From Paralimibaculum aggregatum (GTDB lineage Bacteria; Pseudomonadota; Alphaproteobacteria; Rhodobacterales; Rhodobacteraceae), in assembly GCF_030270585.1 (NCBI RefSeq), contig NZ_BSYI01000010.1, forward strand, positions 62,001 through 126,000: a stretch of DNA of 64,000 nucleotides, written 5' to 3'. This document shows, piece by piece, positions 1 to 9,465 of the stretch. Numbering within the stretch: position 1 is the stretch's first letter; each line of letters starts with the position of its first letter. The translations under genes were made by a program, and so were the position numbers. A model generated the notes under the pieces. That model was not told the origin of the DNA. It saw nothing but the letters and a program-made list of their open reading frames with translations, and searched no databases.

Positions 1-184
1 CCGGGAAATGGCTGACGACGATGAACATCACCGTGCCGGTCAGCGTGACGATGAACGACCAGGTGAAGGCCCAGAGCACGAAGGGCTGCATCAGCATGAA
101 GACGCCGAGCGCGATCAGCACCGAGGCGACAATCTCCCAGGGCCCGCGCCGGAGCCGCAGGAGGCCGGAAAGGAAACCCGTCAT
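1..184 (-). CDS. Small membrane protein of ABC transporter operon (partial, runs off left edge)
   Basis: The frame opens with ATG at 184, overlapping the stop of the upstream permease gene as ATGA, and stays open to the window edge (61 codons seen, no stop). The product starts MTGFLSGLLRLRRGPWEIV and has two hydrophobic segments at about residues 16-38 and 40-58, so it is a small inner-membrane protein. Its place directly after two sugar-type permeases suggests an accessory membrane subunit. I do not recognise a named family. The ATPase of the transporter is not in the window and may lie further left. Confidence 0.6.
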   Translation of the reverse strand, partial: MTGFLSGLLRLRRGPWEIVASVLIALGVFMLMQPFVLWAFTWSFIVTLTGTVMFIVVSHFP

Positions 185-1119
185 TTGCGCACCGCTCCGA
201 AGGTGATCCCGCGCAGCAGATGCTTGCGCAGCAGGATGGTGAAGACCATCACCGGCAGCAGGAACAGCGTGGCACCCGCCGCCACCGCCGGCCAGTCCTG
301 CCCGCCGACGCCGATGATCGTGGGGATGAAGGGCGGCGCGGTCTGCGCCGTGCCCGAGGTCAGCAGCACCGCGAAGGCGTATTCGTTCCAGGCGAAGATC
401 AGGCAGAAGATCGCCGTCGCCGCGATGCCGGTGGCCGCCTGCGGCAGCACCACCTTCCGGAACGCCTGGAAGCGGGTATAGCCGTCGATCAGCGCCGCCT
501 CCTCGTATTCGCGCGGGATCTCGTCCATGAAGCCCTTGAGCAGCCAGACCGAGAGCGAGAGGTTGACCGCCGTGTAGAGCAGGATCATCCCGGCATGGGT
601 GTCGGAAAGCCCGAGCGAGCGGAACATCAGGAAGATCGGGATCGCCACGGCGATCGGCGGCATCATCCGGGTCGAGAGGATGAAGAACAGCAGGTCGTCC
701 TTCAGCGGCACCCGGTAGCGCGAGAAGGCATAGGCCGCCAGCGTGCCGAGGAACACCGAGAGGAAGGTCGAGCCGAAGCCGATGATGACAGAGTTGAGGA
801 ACCGCTCGCCGAAGCGCGAGGGCCCGGCGATCACCATGCCCTTGGCATGCACCATCTCCTCGTACCAGCTCTCCGGCGGGTTCTCGGCCAGATAGGCCTC
901 GGTCTGCCGGGTCTGCGTGGTGAAGAGGTTCACATAGCCCTCCAGCGTCGGCTCGAAGGCGAGCTTCGGGGGATAGGCGATGGCGTCCGAGGGCGACTTG
1001 AACCCGGTGGTGAAGATCCAGAGCAGCGGCAGCAGCGTGATCACGGCATAGAGGGCGACCAGCACCCCGGCGATCCATTGCTGCCGGCGGCTCGGCGCGG
1101 TCACGGAATAGGCGCTCAT
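181..1119 (-). CDS. Carbohydrate-type ABC transporter permease (MalG-like)
   Basis: This is an inner-membrane permease of the binding-protein-dependent transport family, 312 aa from the ATG at 1119. That start overlaps the upstream permease stop as ATGA. An EAA loop (EEAALIDGYTRFQAFRKVVLP) near residue 200 is where the ATPase subunit docks. The protein has about six membrane segments and a long periplasmic stretch after the first one, which is typical of the MalG/UgpE class. It forms a heterodimer with the neighbouring permease and receives substrate from the 2156-3478 binding protein. The open frame extends further upstream, but that extension overlaps the upstream gene in another frame and was excluded. 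The substrate is unknown. Confidence 0.88.
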   Translation of the reverse strand: MSAYSVTAPSRRQQWIAGVLVALYAVITLLPLLWIFTTGFKSPSDAIAYPPKLAFEPTLEGYVNLFTTQTRQTEAYLAENPPESWYEEMVHAKGMVIAGPSRFGERFLNSVIIGFGSTFLSVFLGTLAAYAFSRYRVPLKDDLLFFILSTRMMPPIAVAIPIFLMFRSLGLSDTHAGMILLYTAVNLSLSVWLLKGFMDEIPREYEEAALIDGYTRFQAFRKVVLPQAATGIAATAIFCLIFAWNEYAFAVLLTSGTAQTAPPFIPTIIGVGGQDWPAVAAGATLFLLPVMVFTILLRKHLLRGITFGAVRK

Positions 1120-2063
1120 CGTTCCTTCACCCTGTTGAGGGCCTTCACATAGATCGAGGCGAGGCCGAAGACCGTGACGAAGAGGATGATCGCATAGGCC
1201 GAGGAATAGCCCGTGCGCCACTTCTCGAAGGCCTCGCGCTTCAGGTCGATCGAGGTCAGCGTGGTGATGTTGCCGGGCCCGCCGCCGGTGAGCTGCACCA
1301 CCAGGTCGAACATCTTGAAGTTCTCGATGCCGCGGAACAGCACCGCCAGCATCAGGAAGGGCAGCACCATCGGCACCGTGATGGTCCAGAACTGCCGCCA
1401 TTTCGAGGCCCGGTCACACTCTGCCGCCTCGTAGATGGAATCGGGGATCGAGCGCAGCCCGGCGAGGCAGATCAGCATCACGAAGGGCGTCCACATCCAG
1501 GTATCGACGATCACGATGGCCCAGGGCGCGAGGCCGGTATCGCCGATCATGCTGAAGCTGGTCGGGTCGGCCCCGGTCAGGAACGCCACCGAATAGTTGA
1601 ACAGCCCGATCTGCGGCTGGTAGAGGAAGGTCCAGAAGTTTCCCACCACCGCCGGCGAGAGCATCATCGGCAGCACGATCACCGTCGTCCAGAAATTGCT
1701 GCCGCGGAACTTCTGGTTGATGAACCAGGCCAGCGCGAAGCCGAGCAGCACCTGCAGCACGATGGTCCAGAACAGGAAATGCGCCGTCGCCTGCATGGTC
1801 AGCCAGATGTCGCTGTCGGTCAGGATGCGCTCGTAGTTGCGCAGGCCGATCCACTTGACCTCGGCATTCGGCCGGTTGGCGCGGAAATTGGTGAAGCTCA
1901 GCCGGATCGTCCAGATCAGCGGGAAGATGTTCACCGCCAGCAGCAGGAAGATCGTCGGCGCCACGAAGATCCAGGCGATGGCGCGGTCGGAAAGGCCGCG
2001 GATCCGTCGCGCAAGCTTCGGCGGCGTCGCCTTTGCGGCGCGCTCGATGGTGGTCTCGCCCAT
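1116..2063 (-). CDS. Carbohydrate-type ABC transporter permease (MalF-like)
   Basis: This 315 aa inner-membrane permease is the first of the pair. It begins MGETTIERAAKATPP, then has a membrane segment (about residues 27-50) and further helices. The EAA loop reads YEAAECDRASKWRQFWTITVP near residue 205-225, so the usual glycine of EAA-x3-G is replaced. The stop overlaps the next permease start (ATGA), implying coupled translation. With the binding protein upstream it forms a sugar or polyol importer operon of the CUT1 type. The substrate cannot be told from the sequence. Confidence 0.88.
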   Translation of the reverse strand: MGETTIERAAKATPPKLARRIRGLSDRAIAWIFVAPTIFLLLAVNIFPLIWTIRLSFTNFRANRPNAEVKWIGLRNYERILTDSDIWLTMQATAHFLFWTIVLQVLLGFALAWFINQKFRGSNFWTTVIVLPMMLSPAVVGNFWTFLYQPQIGLFNYSVAFLTGADPTSFSMIGDTGLAPWAIVIVDTWMWTPFVMLICLAGLRSIPDSIYEAAECDRASKWRQFWTITVPMVLPFLMLAVLFRGIENFKMFDLVVQLTGGGPGNITTLTSIDLKREAFEKWRTGYSSAYAIILFVTVFGLASIYVKALNRVKER

Positions 2064-2155
2064 GGGATGTTCCCCGGATGGTCGTCAGCTTGGGGCCGGA
2101 AGAATGCCCGGCCGCGGCAGCCCGTGCCCGCGCGCGGCGGGCACGGGAGCGCTCC

Positions 2156-3478
2156 TCAGAGCTTGCCTTCGTCCTCGAAGACCTCGACCCAGTCCTCGAC
2201 CAGCTTGTCGAGCGCCTCCTGCGCGGTGCCCTCGCCGGCGATGACATACTTGTGCACCCGGTCCTGCATCGAGAGCAGCAGCGAGGCATAGGCGGGCTCG
2301 GCCCAGAAGTCCTTCACGATGGCCATGCTGTCGAGGAAGGTCTGGGCATAGGGCTGGCTGGTGGCGAAGCCCGGGTCCTCGACCACCGCGCGCAGCGCCG
2401 AATAGCCGCCGAGCTCCCACCACTTCTTCTGCACCTCGGGCTGCGCGAACCACTTGATGTATTCGAGCGCCGCCGCCTGGCTGTCGGAGTAGGAGACCAC
2501 CGAGATCCCCTGCCCGCCGAGCTGCGCGAAATGCCCGCCCGGCCCGGCCGGGTTGGGGAAGTAGCCGGACCTGTCGCCGCCCACGTTGGGGTCGGCATTC
2601 ACCCCCGGCCAGATGAAGGCGAAGTTCATCTGCAGCGCCACTTGGCCCGACTTGTAGGCGTCGATGTTCTCCGACATGTACCAGTCCGACGAGCCCGGCG
2701 GGGTGCAGCAGTCGTAGAGCGCCTTGTAGAACTCGAGCCCGGCCGCCGCCTCCGGCGAGTTGACATAGCCGTCCATGTCATAGGGCTTGTCCGGGTTCTC
2801 GTAGAGGAAGCCGAAATTGTAGAGCGCGTTGGTCACGCCCATGGTGATGCCTTCCGAGCCGCGCTCGGTGTAGATCGCCGCGCCGTAGACCGTGGTGCCG
2901 TCGATCTCGCGGCCCTGGAAGAAGGCGGCGATGTCCTTCAGCTCGGCCAGCGTCTTCGGCGGCGCGAGGTCGCGCCCGTGCATCTCGCGGAACTCGGCCT
3001 GCAGCTCGGGGCGCTCGAACCAGTCCCTGCGATAGGTCCAGCCCACCACGTCGCCGAAGGCCGGCAGCGCCCAGTAGTTCGGCGTGCCCTTCGGCCACTC
3101 GGAATAGCCGGTGACCGTGGCGGGGATGAAATCCGCCATCGAGATGCCCTCGGCCTCGAAGAAGTCGTTGAGCTTGACATAGTGGCCCGCCTCGGCGCCG
3201 AGGCCGATCCACTGGCTGTCGCCGATCATCAGGTCGCAGAGCTGGCCGCCGGAGTTGAGCTCGTTGAGCATGCGGTCGGCAAAGTTCGGCCAGGGCACGA
3301 ACTCGAAGCTCATCTTGTGCCCGGACGTCGCCTCGAAATCCTTCGACAGCTCGATGAGCGCGTTGGCCGGGTCCCAGGCCGCCCAGCAGAGCGTGAGATC
3401 GTCGGCCCGCGCACCGGTCGTGCCGAGCCCGGAGACCAGCGCGAGCGCCGTCGCCGCCATGAGATGCGTCGTCTTCAT
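2156..3478 (-). CDS. ABC transporter substrate-binding protein (family 1, sugar type)
   Basis: This is the periplasmic solute receptor of the operon, 440 aa. The start at 3478 is chosen because GGGAGGAG lies just upstream and the N-terminus (MKTTHLMAATALALVSGLG, cleavage probably after GARA) is a classic signal peptide; the longer upstream frame lacks this. The mature protein carries family features such as FEFVPWPNFADRMLNEL, LMIGDSQWIGLGAE and many surface aromatics able to stack against a sugar ring. A dicysteine (YDCCTPPGSS) is present. It is the first gene of the operon, 92 nt before the permease, and is preceded by a LacI-type operator candidate. Confidence 0.88.
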   Translation of the reverse strand: MKTTHLMAATALALVSGLGTTGARADDLTLCWAAWDPANALIELSKDFEATSGHKMSFEFVPWPNFADRMLNELNSGGQLCDLMIGDSQWIGLGAEAGHYVKLNDFFEAEGISMADFIPATVTGYSEWPKGTPNYWALPAFGDVVGWTYRRDWFERPELQAEFREMHGRDLAPPKTLAELKDIAAFFQGREIDGTTVYGAAIYTERGSEGITMGVTNALYNFGFLYENPDKPYDMDGYVNSPEAAAGLEFYKALYDCCTPPGSSDWYMSENIDAYKSGQVALQMNFAFIWPGVNADPNVGGDRSGYFPNPAGPGGHFAQLGGQGISVVSYSDSQAAALEYIKWFAQPEVQKKWWELGGYSALRAVVEDPGFATSQPYAQTFLDSMAIVKDFWAEPAYASLLLSMQDRVHKYVIAGEGTAQEALDKLVEDWVEVFEDEGKL

Positions 3479-3601
3479 CGGATATCTCCTCCCGTCTGGC
3501 GGGCGCATCTTGGTCTGCTGGTTCGCGCGCCACGCTGTCGCACCATCTCGCGATGCCTCCAGCAAGGTAACCGAGCCGCGCGGCTCCTGTCCACGAATTT
3601 T

Positions 3602-3617
3602 TGAGGTGCGTACCTCA
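3602..3617. promoter_or_regulatory. Candidate LacI-family operator (dyad TGAGGT-N4-ACCTCA)
   Basis: A perfect 6-bp inverted repeat, TGAGGTGCGTACCTCA, is centred on a CpG step. That is the usual symmetry of LacI-family operators. It lies between the binding-protein gene and the LacI gene, about 125 nt upstream of the binding-protein start, so it fits control of the transporter operon by the adjacent regulator. Assignment to that regulator is an inference. Confidence 0.5.
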
Positions 3618-3655
3618 GAATTGCATCGGGAAACCCCTCAAGGGGGGCCGGGCGA

Positions 3656-4681
3656 TCAGGGAAGGTTTTCGCGTACCACGATCTCGATGCGGATCCGCTC
3701 CTGCGCCTCGAAGATCGGCGTGCGGTCGCAGAGCGTGCGCAGAACCCGCAGCGCGCTGCGGATCAGGTGGCCGACATTCTGGGTGATCACCGCCGTCACC
3801 GCGCCGCTCTCGAGGCCCCTGCGGGTGGCCGGGGTCAGCTCGTGCGCGATGGAGACCAGCTCCCCTGCCCGGCCGCTCTCGCGCAGCGCGTCGAGGATGC
3901 GGGTGTTGCCGGTGCCCATCGAGTAGATCCCCACCAGCCGCGGCCGGCTCCGCAGCACCTCCGCCACCACCGCCTCCATTCGGCGCGGGTCGTCGAAGGA
4001 CTCCACCGTCGGCAGCACCGCGAGGCCGGGAAAGTCGGCGGCGATCACGTCGTCGAAGCCGAGCCGGCGTTCCAGGCTGTCGCGCGAGCGCAGCGAATTG
4101 GTCGCCACCAGCACCTCACCGCCCGCCCGCGCGAACCGGCCCATCAGCAGGCCGGCCGTCCGACCCGCCGCTATGCTGTTGATACCGATGAAATAATCCC
4201 GCGGCGCATTCGGCAGGTCCGACACCAGCGCGACCACCGCGAGCCCGGCATTGCGAAGCCGCGCCACCGCATCGCGCACCTGCGGCGTCTCCGGCGCCAT
4301 GATCGCCACGCCGTCGAGCCGCGCCGGGTTGAGCCCCTGCAGCACCCGCACGATGCCATGCGGGTCATGCGCCGGGATGGTCACGATCTTCACCAGCAGC
4401 CGGTCGGCGATCTGCGCCGCCGTGGCCTCCCGCAGTGCCGCCGTCAGCGTGTCGACGAACTGGCTCGGCCCCTCCGGCAGCACGAAGACGAAGCGGTATT
4501 GCCGCTGCCGCGCGAGGTTGGCGGCGGAGGTGTCGCGTACATATCCGAGCCGCGCGACCGCCTCCTGAACCCTTGCGATGGTCTGCTTGCGCACGCCGGG
4601 GCGGGCATTGAGCACACGGTCCACCGTGGCCAGGCTGACCCCCGCCTCCTTCGCGATGTCATGGACGGTGGGCTTGTTCAC
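3656..4681 (-). CDS. LacI-family transcriptional regulator
   Basis: Local repressor of the adjacent ABC operon by position. From the GTG at 4681 the protein is 341 aa, the normal family length, and starts right at the helix-turn-helix (TVHDIAKEAGVSLATVDRVLNARPGV, residues 5-30), followed by the hinge region and a periplasmic-binding-protein-like sensor domain (FVFVLPEG, YFIGINSIAAGRTAGLLMGRF, LVGIYSMGTGNTRIL). GGAGA precedes the GTG. The ATG at 4732 would add 17 residues ahead of the HTH and is less likely. The VDRVLN recognition helix and VSIAHELT segment resemble regulators of sugar or polyol uptake. Confidence 0.85.
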   Translation of the reverse strand: MNKPTVHDIAKEAGVSLATVDRVLNARPGVRKQTIARVQEAVARLGYVRDTSAANLARQRQYRFVFVLPEGPSQFVDTLTAALREATAAQIADRLLVKIVTIPAHDPHGIVRVLQGLNPARLDGVAIMAPETPQVRDAVARLRNAGLAVVALVSDLPNAPRDYFIGINSIAAGRTAGLLMGRFARAGGEVLVATNSLRSRDSLERRLGFDDVIAADFPGLAVLPTVESFDDPRRMEAVVAEVLRSRPRLVGIYSMGTGNTRILDALRESGRAGELVSIAHELTPATRRGLESGAVTAVITQNVGHLIRSALRVLRTLCDRTPIFEAQERIRIEIVVRENLP

Positions 4682-5034
4682 GACCTGCTCTCCGATCCCC
4701 CAAGGGGTAGAGGCAGGGATGAGGCACGTCAATCAGTTATCGGCACGGAACCCGGCAGCGCCCGGCCCATGCCGGACAGCCCTGCGCGCGGCCCCCAGGC
4801 CCGTGCGCAAGGCCCCCAAGGATTGCCTGATAAAACGGCTTCCGCCGGCGCGCGCACCCGGTTGTGACGGGCGTCACCGGCCGGCGCGGTTTCCCCGCCA
4901 TGCGCCCGGCAGAGCCCGCCTTTCACCCTCTGACCGCGGCATCTCCCCCCTCCAAGGACGGCCACCGTCCAGCAACCGAAACGGCCGGAAGGCAGACCCG
5001 AGCGGCGCCCCGGCACGAAATGGAGATCGAGAGA
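4682..5034. other. Intergenic region between lacI-type gene and RTX gene
   Basis: About 350 nt with divergent transcription on both sides, so it should contain both promoters. A short CCCC-AA-GGGG palindrome lies near 4697-4706, just upstream of the LacI-family start. The + frame is open from 4864 but its composition looks non-coding and it has no good ribosome site before 5035. Confidence 0.4.
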
Positions 5035-7410
5035 ATGGCAGCCCCCACCCCCCTCAAGCCCATCATGCAGCCCGGCGTGAAGCTCCCCGGGGTCGACTGG
5101 AACAAGTTCAAGCTGATCATCGAAGGCAGCGAGAAGGCCGACCGCCTGAGCGGCAACCGATTCGACAACCACATCACCAGCGTCCAGGGCGACGACACCA
5201 TCGTCGGCTCCGAGGGCAACGACCATGTCGACGGCGGCACCGGGCAGGACACGGTCGACTACACCTGGCTCGACGGCAGTGTCGATGTCGATCTCGTCGA
5301 GGGTAAGGGCGTCAAGAGCGGCAAGCTCGGCACCGACACCTATTTCAACATGGAGCATGTCACCGGCACCCGGTTCGCCGACGTGATCCTCGGCAATGCC
5401 GCCAGCAACCTCCTCCAGGGCCTCGGCGGCCACGACTATCTCGGCGGGCGCGCCGGGCATGATACGCTGCGCGGCGGCGGCGGCCACGACACGCTCGAGG
5501 GCGGCTCCGGCGCGGATGTGCTCGAGGGCGGCTCCGGCAGCGACACCGCCTCCTATTCCGCATCCGCCGCCGGCGTGACGGTCAATCTCGGTGGCTCGGT
5601 CCAGTTCATGTTCGACACCTACGAGGCCGGCGCCGCGATCGGCGGCGACGCCGAGGGCGACAGCCTGAGCTCGATCGAGAACCTCGCCGGCTCGGCCCAT
5701 TACGACACCCTGATCGGCAACTATCTCGGCAACCGCCTCGCCGGCGCCGGCGGCGACGACAGCCTGTTCGGCCGTGCCGGGGCAGACACCCTGGAGGGCG
5801 GCGGCGGCAACGACTTCCTGCTCGGCGGCGACGGCGCCGATGCCAACCATGGCGGCGCCGGATGGGACATCGCGGCCTATCTCGACTCGGCGACCGGCGT
5901 CACCGTGCGGATCGACGGCACCTCCTCCGGCGGCACCGCCGAGGGCGACACCTATACCGGAATCGAGCAGGTCTACGGCTCGCATCACGACGACACCTTC
6001 CACGGCGGCGCCGGCAACGAGAGCTTCCTCGGCCTCAACGGCGACGACAGCTTCCACGGCAGCGCCGGGGCGGACACGCTGAACGGCGGCGGCGGCATCG
6101 ACACCGCCAGCTACGAGGACAGCGACGACGCGGTCTTCGTCGACCTCCTGTTCGAGACCGGCGAGGGCGGCGATGCCGAGAACGACGTGCTGAAGGGCAT
6201 CGAGAACCTGATCGGCAGCCATGCCGCGGAGAACACGCTCTATGGCAGCATGGAGGCAAACCACATCGTCTCCCACGGCGAGGACGACACGATCAACGCC
6301 CGCGACGGCGACGACGAGATCGAGATCCGCGGCCAGTTCAAGTTCGTCAACGGCGGCGCCGGCGACGACCTGATCACGATCATCGACGACCAGACCGAAG
6401 CGGTCTGGCTCGACGAGTGGTTCGCCTGGGGCACCGAGATCTATCACCGCGATTATGCCGGCGTGGAGATCAAGGGCGGCAGCGGCATCGACACGGTGGA
6501 TTTCGACATCCCGTCGAACTGGATCGAGATCCCCGGCGGCGAGACCTCGTCCCATCCCGGCGCCTTCGTGACGCTCGGCTACGGCTACAGCTCCAGCATG
6601 AGCTTCACCCTGCGGGGCATCCACTACAACGGCGAGACCACGGCGGACGGAACGCAACTTGGCGACCGGCACCAGACCGAGGGCAAGATCGAGGACGTGG
6701 AGAACCTGATCGGCACGCAGTATGCCGACAGCTTCTCCGGCAACGACGTGGCCAACCATTTCCAGGGCCTGAGCGGCGACGACACGCTCAAGGGCAAGGA
6801 GGGCGACGACACCCTCGAGGGCGGCAACGGCGCCGACCTGCTCGAGGGCGGCATCGGCTCGGACCTGCTGATCGGCGGCGCCGGGGCCGACGTGATCCGC
6901 GGCAACGAGAACTGGTCGAGCGAGGAGGACAGCGGCTTCGACACGGTGAGCTATGCCGGCAGCAATGCGGGCGTGCAGGTCAGCCTCACCTCCGGCACCG
7001 CCTCGGGCGGGCATGCCGAGGGCGACACCTTCGAGGATATCGAGAACGTCACCGGCAGCGCCTATGACGATGTGCTCGAGGGCAACGAGGGCCGCAACCT
7101 CTTGGCCGCCGGCGGCGGCGCGGACGTGCTCGACGGCGCCGGCGGCGACGACACGCTCGAGGGCGGCGCGGGCGCCGACGAGTTCATCTTCGGCTCGGAG
7201 TTCCACTTCCAGGACAGCGACGTGGTCGTCACCGATTTCGAGCTCGGCGTGGACCGGCTCGACCTCAGCCAGCATGCCGACAGCGTCGCCGAGATCCTCG
7301 ACGGCTTCACCCAGAGCGGCGCCGACGCGATCTACTACTACGAGGACTCGAGCATCCGCCTCGAGGGCATCGACATGGAGGACCTGACCGCGGCGGACTT
7401 CATCGTCTGA
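5035..7410 (+). CDS. Secreted RTX calcium-binding repeat protein
   Basis: A 791 aa acidic protein made almost wholly of glycine/aspartate nonapeptide repeats of GGxGxDxLx type (for example LGGRAGHDTLRGGGGHDTLEG). These form calcium-bound beta-rolls after export. Repeat blocks alternate with longer beta spacers of the form DTASYxxSxxGVxVxL and ENxxGSxxxDxLxGN. There is no N-terminal signal peptide. The C-terminus has a serralysin-like region (FIFGSEFHFQDSDVVVTDFE, then LDLS) and ends in hydrophobic ADFIV after acidic residues, as expected for a type I secretion signal. The start at 5035 follows GGAG with 9-nt spacing. No catalytic domain is visible, so it could be a surface-layer, adhesin or matrix protein. 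No type I exporter is in the window. Confidence 0.88.
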   Translation: MAAPTPLKPIMQPGVKLPGVDWNKFKLIIEGSEKADRLSGNRFDNHITSVQGDDTIVGSEGNDHVDGGTGQDTVDYTWLDGSVDVDLVEGKGVKSGKLGTDTYFNMEHVTGTRFADVILGNAASNLLQGLGGHDYLGGRAGHDTLRGGGGHDTLEGGSGADVLEGGSGSDTASYSASAAGVTVNLGGSVQFMFDTYEAGAAIGGDAEGDSLSSIENLAGSAHYDTLIGNYLGNRLAGAGGDDSLFGRAGADTLEGGGGNDFLLGGDGADANHGGAGWDIAAYLDSATGVTVRIDGTSSGGTAEGDTYTGIEQVYGSHHDDTFHGGAGNESFLGLNGDDSFHGSAGADTLNGGGGIDTASYEDSDDAVFVDLLFETGEGGDAENDVLKGIENLIGSHAAENTLYGSMEANHIVSHGEDDTINARDGDDEIEIRGQFKFVNGGAGDDLITIIDDQTEAVWLDEWFAWGTEIYHRDYAGVEIKGGSGIDTVDFDIPSNWIEIPGGETSSHPGAFVTLGYGYSSSMSFTLRGIHYNGETTADGTQLGDRHQTEGKIEDVENLIGTQYADSFSGNDVANHFQGLSGDDTLKGKEGDDTLEGGNGADLLEGGIGSDLLIGGAGADVIRGNENWSSEEDSGFDTVSYAGSNAGVQVSLTSGTASGGHAEGDTFEDIENVTGSAYDDVLEGNEGRNLLAAGGGADVLDGAGGDDTLEGGAGADEFIFGSEFHFQDSDVVVTDFELGVDRLDLSQHADSVAEILDGFTQSGADAIYYYEDSSIRLEGIDMEDLTAADFIV

Positions 7411-7435
7411 CCCCGCCGCCGCCGCGCCGGACCCC

Positions 7436-7464
7436 GGCCCGCCCGCGCCCCGCGCAGGCGGGCC
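7436..7464 (+). terminator. Hairpin after RTX gene
   Basis: An 8-bp perfect inverted repeat (GGCCCGCC, then GGCGGGCC after 13 nt) lies 26 nt past the RTX stop. No T-run follows, so it is a weak intrinsic terminator candidate or a 3'-end stabilising hairpin. Confidence 0.4.
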
Positions 7465-7579
7465 GAAGCGTCGGCCCCCGTCAAACAGGTCTTGAAACCG
7501 ACCCCGCGCAGGCGCGATCCTCCCGTTTCCGTTCCAGTGGACAACGACAACGGGCGCAAGACCCGGCCGGGAGGAGATC

Positions 7580-8434
7580 ATGACCGAGACACGCCCCCCG
7601 CGGGCGGCCGCCAACATGTCGCTGGCGCTGCGCGCCTGGAACATCCGGCGCAAGGCGCTGCGCATGGGCGCGGTGCAGGGCCAGGGCTATATCGGCCAGG
7701 CGCTCGGCATCGCCGACGTGCTGGCGGCGGCCTATTTCCACGCCCTCGACCATCGCCCCGAGGCGCCGGACTGGGAGGGCCGCGACCGCTTCCTGCTCTC
7801 CATCGGCCACTACGCCATCGCGCTCTATGCCGCGCTGATGGAGGCCGGGGTGCTGCCGGAGGAGGAGCTCGAGACCTATGGCATGGACGACAGCCGGATG
7901 CCGATGTCGGGCATGGCCTCCTACACCCCGGGCATGGAGATCACCGGCGGCTCGCTCGGCCAGGGGCTCGGCATCGCCGTCGGCATGGCGCTGGGGCTGA
8001 AGCGCAAGGGCAACCCGGCCTTCATCTACAACCTGATGTCGGATGGCGAGCTTGGCGAGGGCTCGACCTGGGAGGCCGCGATGGGCGCGGCGCATCACCG
8101 GCTGGACAATCTGATCGCGCTGGTGGACTTCAACAACCAGCAGGCCGACGACAGGTCCACCGCGGTGCTCTCCGCCGAGCCCGTGACGGCGAAGTTCGCC
8201 GCCTTCGGCTGGCATGTGCAGCGGGTCGACGGAAACGATCTCGACGCCGTGGTCGCGGCCTTCGACAGCGCCCGCGCGGTGGAGGCCCCCTGCCCCCGCG
8301 CCATCGTCTTCGACACCCGGATGTGCCGCGGCGTGCCCTTCCTCGAGGCGCGCGAGATCACCCATTTCGTCCGCGTCGAGCCCGACGAATGGGCCAAGGC
8401 GCTCGCCGTTCTCGACGAAGGGAGGCCGGAATGA
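7580..8434 (+). CDS. Transketolase, N-terminal subunit
   Basis: The thiamine-diphosphate-binding half of a split transketolase, 284 aa. It shows a histidine-rich entry motif (LSIGHYAIALYAALMEAG), SLGQGLGIAVGMALG, and the ThDP/Mg motif GELGEGSTWEAAM followed by DFNNQQ. It begins at ATG 7580 after GGGAGGAG and overlaps the C-terminal subunit gene as ATGA. Two-gene transketolases usually act on pentose phosphates or related ketoses, and such orphan pairs often sit in sugar catabolic clusters. Here no kinase or isomerase neighbour reveals the substrate. Confidence 0.9.
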   Translation: MTETRPPRAAANMSLALRAWNIRRKALRMGAVQGQGYIGQALGIADVLAAAYFHALDHRPEAPDWEGRDRFLLSIGHYAIALYAALMEAGVLPEEELETYGMDDSRMPMSGMASYTPGMEITGGSLGQGLGIAVGMALGLKRKGNPAFIYNLMSDGELGEGSTWEAAMGAAHHRLDNLIALVDFNNQQADDRSTAVLSAEPVTAKFAAFGWHVQRVDGNDLDAVVAAFDSARAVEAPCPRAIVFDTRMCRGVPFLEAREITHFVRVEPDEWAKALAVLDEGRPE

Positions 8435-9465
8435 CCCGCGATTCCATGGCCCGCAAGCACCAGCCCCGCAAGGCGCCTGAGGGCCCCCGCGCCGCCACCT
8501 CCGCCATGATCGCCTCGCTGGAGGCGGAGGGCTACGATACCGTCGCGGCGCCCTTCGGCCATGCGCTGGTCGAGGCCGCGAAGGCCGACGGGCGCATCGT
8601 CGGGCTCACCGCCGATCTCTCCAAATACACCGATCTGCATGTCTTCGCGCAGGCGATGCCGGATCGCTTCTACCAGATGGGCATGGCCGAGGCGCTGCTG
8701 ATGTCCGCCGCCGCCGGGCTGGCGCGCGAGGGGTTCGTGCCGTTTGCCACCACCTATGCGGTGTTTGCCTCGCGCCGGGCTTACGACTTCATCGCGATGG
8801 CGATCGCCGAGGAGGTGTTGCCGGTCAAGATCGTCTGCGCGCTGCCGGGGCTGACCACCGGATACGGCCCGAGCCACCAGGCCACCGAGGATCTCGCGAT
8901 CTTCCGCGGCCTGCCGGAGATGACCATCATCGACCCCTGCGATGCCGACGACATCGCCGGCATGGTGCCGCAGATCGCGGCGCATCCGGGGCCGGTCTAT
9001 GCCCGGCTGCTCAGGGGGCGCGTGCCGCGGGTGCTCACGCGCTGGAAGCCGGACTACCGCTTCGCGCTCGGCCGCGCGCAGATGATCCGCGAGGGCGGCG
9101 ACGTGCTGGTGATCTCCACCGGTTTCATGACCATGCGCGCGCTCGATGCCGCCGCGCTGCTGGCGGCGGACGGGATCGAGGTGGCGGTGCTGCACGTGCC
9201 CACGGTGAAGCCGCTCGATACCGCGACGATCCTGGCCGAGGCCGGCCGCGGTGGGCGCCTCGTGGTGACGGCGGAGAACCACACGGTGGTCGGCGGGCTC
9301 GGCGAGGCGGTGGCGGCGCTGCTGCTGACCAACGGCGTGGCGCCGGCCTTCCGCATGATCGGGTTGCCGGATGCCTTCCTCGAGGCCGGCGCGCTGCCGA
9401 CGCTGCACGAGATCTATGGCCTGACCCCCGCGCTGGTGGCCGAGCGGATCAGGGGCTGGCTGTGA
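8431..9465 (+). CDS. Transketolase, C-terminal subunit
   Basis: The pyrimidine-binding plus C-terminal half of the same enzyme, 344 aa. Features are GLTADLSKYTDLHVFAQ, the activating glutamate in QMGMAEALLMSAAAGLAREG, PFATTYAVFASRRAYDF, TGYGPSHQATEDLAIFRGLP and the C-terminal motif VVTAENHTVVGGLGEAVA. The ATG at 8431 overlaps the partner stop, so equal synthesis of both subunits is expected. The first about 30 residues (MTRDSMARKHQPRKAPEG) are basic and extend beyond the domain. Confidence 0.9.
   Translation: MTRDSMARKHQPRKAPEGPRAATSAMIASLEAEGYDTVAAPFGHALVEAAKADGRIVGLTADLSKYTDLHVFAQAMPDRFYQMGMAEALLMSAAAGLAREGFVPFATTYAVFASRRAYDFIAMAIAEEVLPVKIVCALPGLTTGYGPSHQATEDLAIFRGLPEMTIIDPCDADDIAGMVPQIAAHPGPVYARLLRGRVPRVLTRWKPDYRFALGRAQMIREGGDVLVISTGFMTMRALDAAALLAADGIEVAVLHVPTVKPLDTATILAEAGRGGRLVVTAENHTVVGGLGEAVAALLLTNGVAPAFRMIGLPDAFLEAGALPTLHEIYGLTPALVAERIRGWL

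Noticed and set aside
3634-3645. CCCCT-CA-AGGGG as terminator of the LacI-family gene
   Set aside because: A two-base loop cannot form a stable hairpin and there is no T-run; it may be just a palindrome.
4729-7665. A 978-codon open frame on the minus strand opposite the RTX gene
   Set aside because: It is a GC-rich mirror of the glycine/aspartate repeats. Its composition is Ala/Val/Asp-repeat like, it overlaps the RTX gene and its neighbours entirely, and the + frame has a clear ribosome site and family features.
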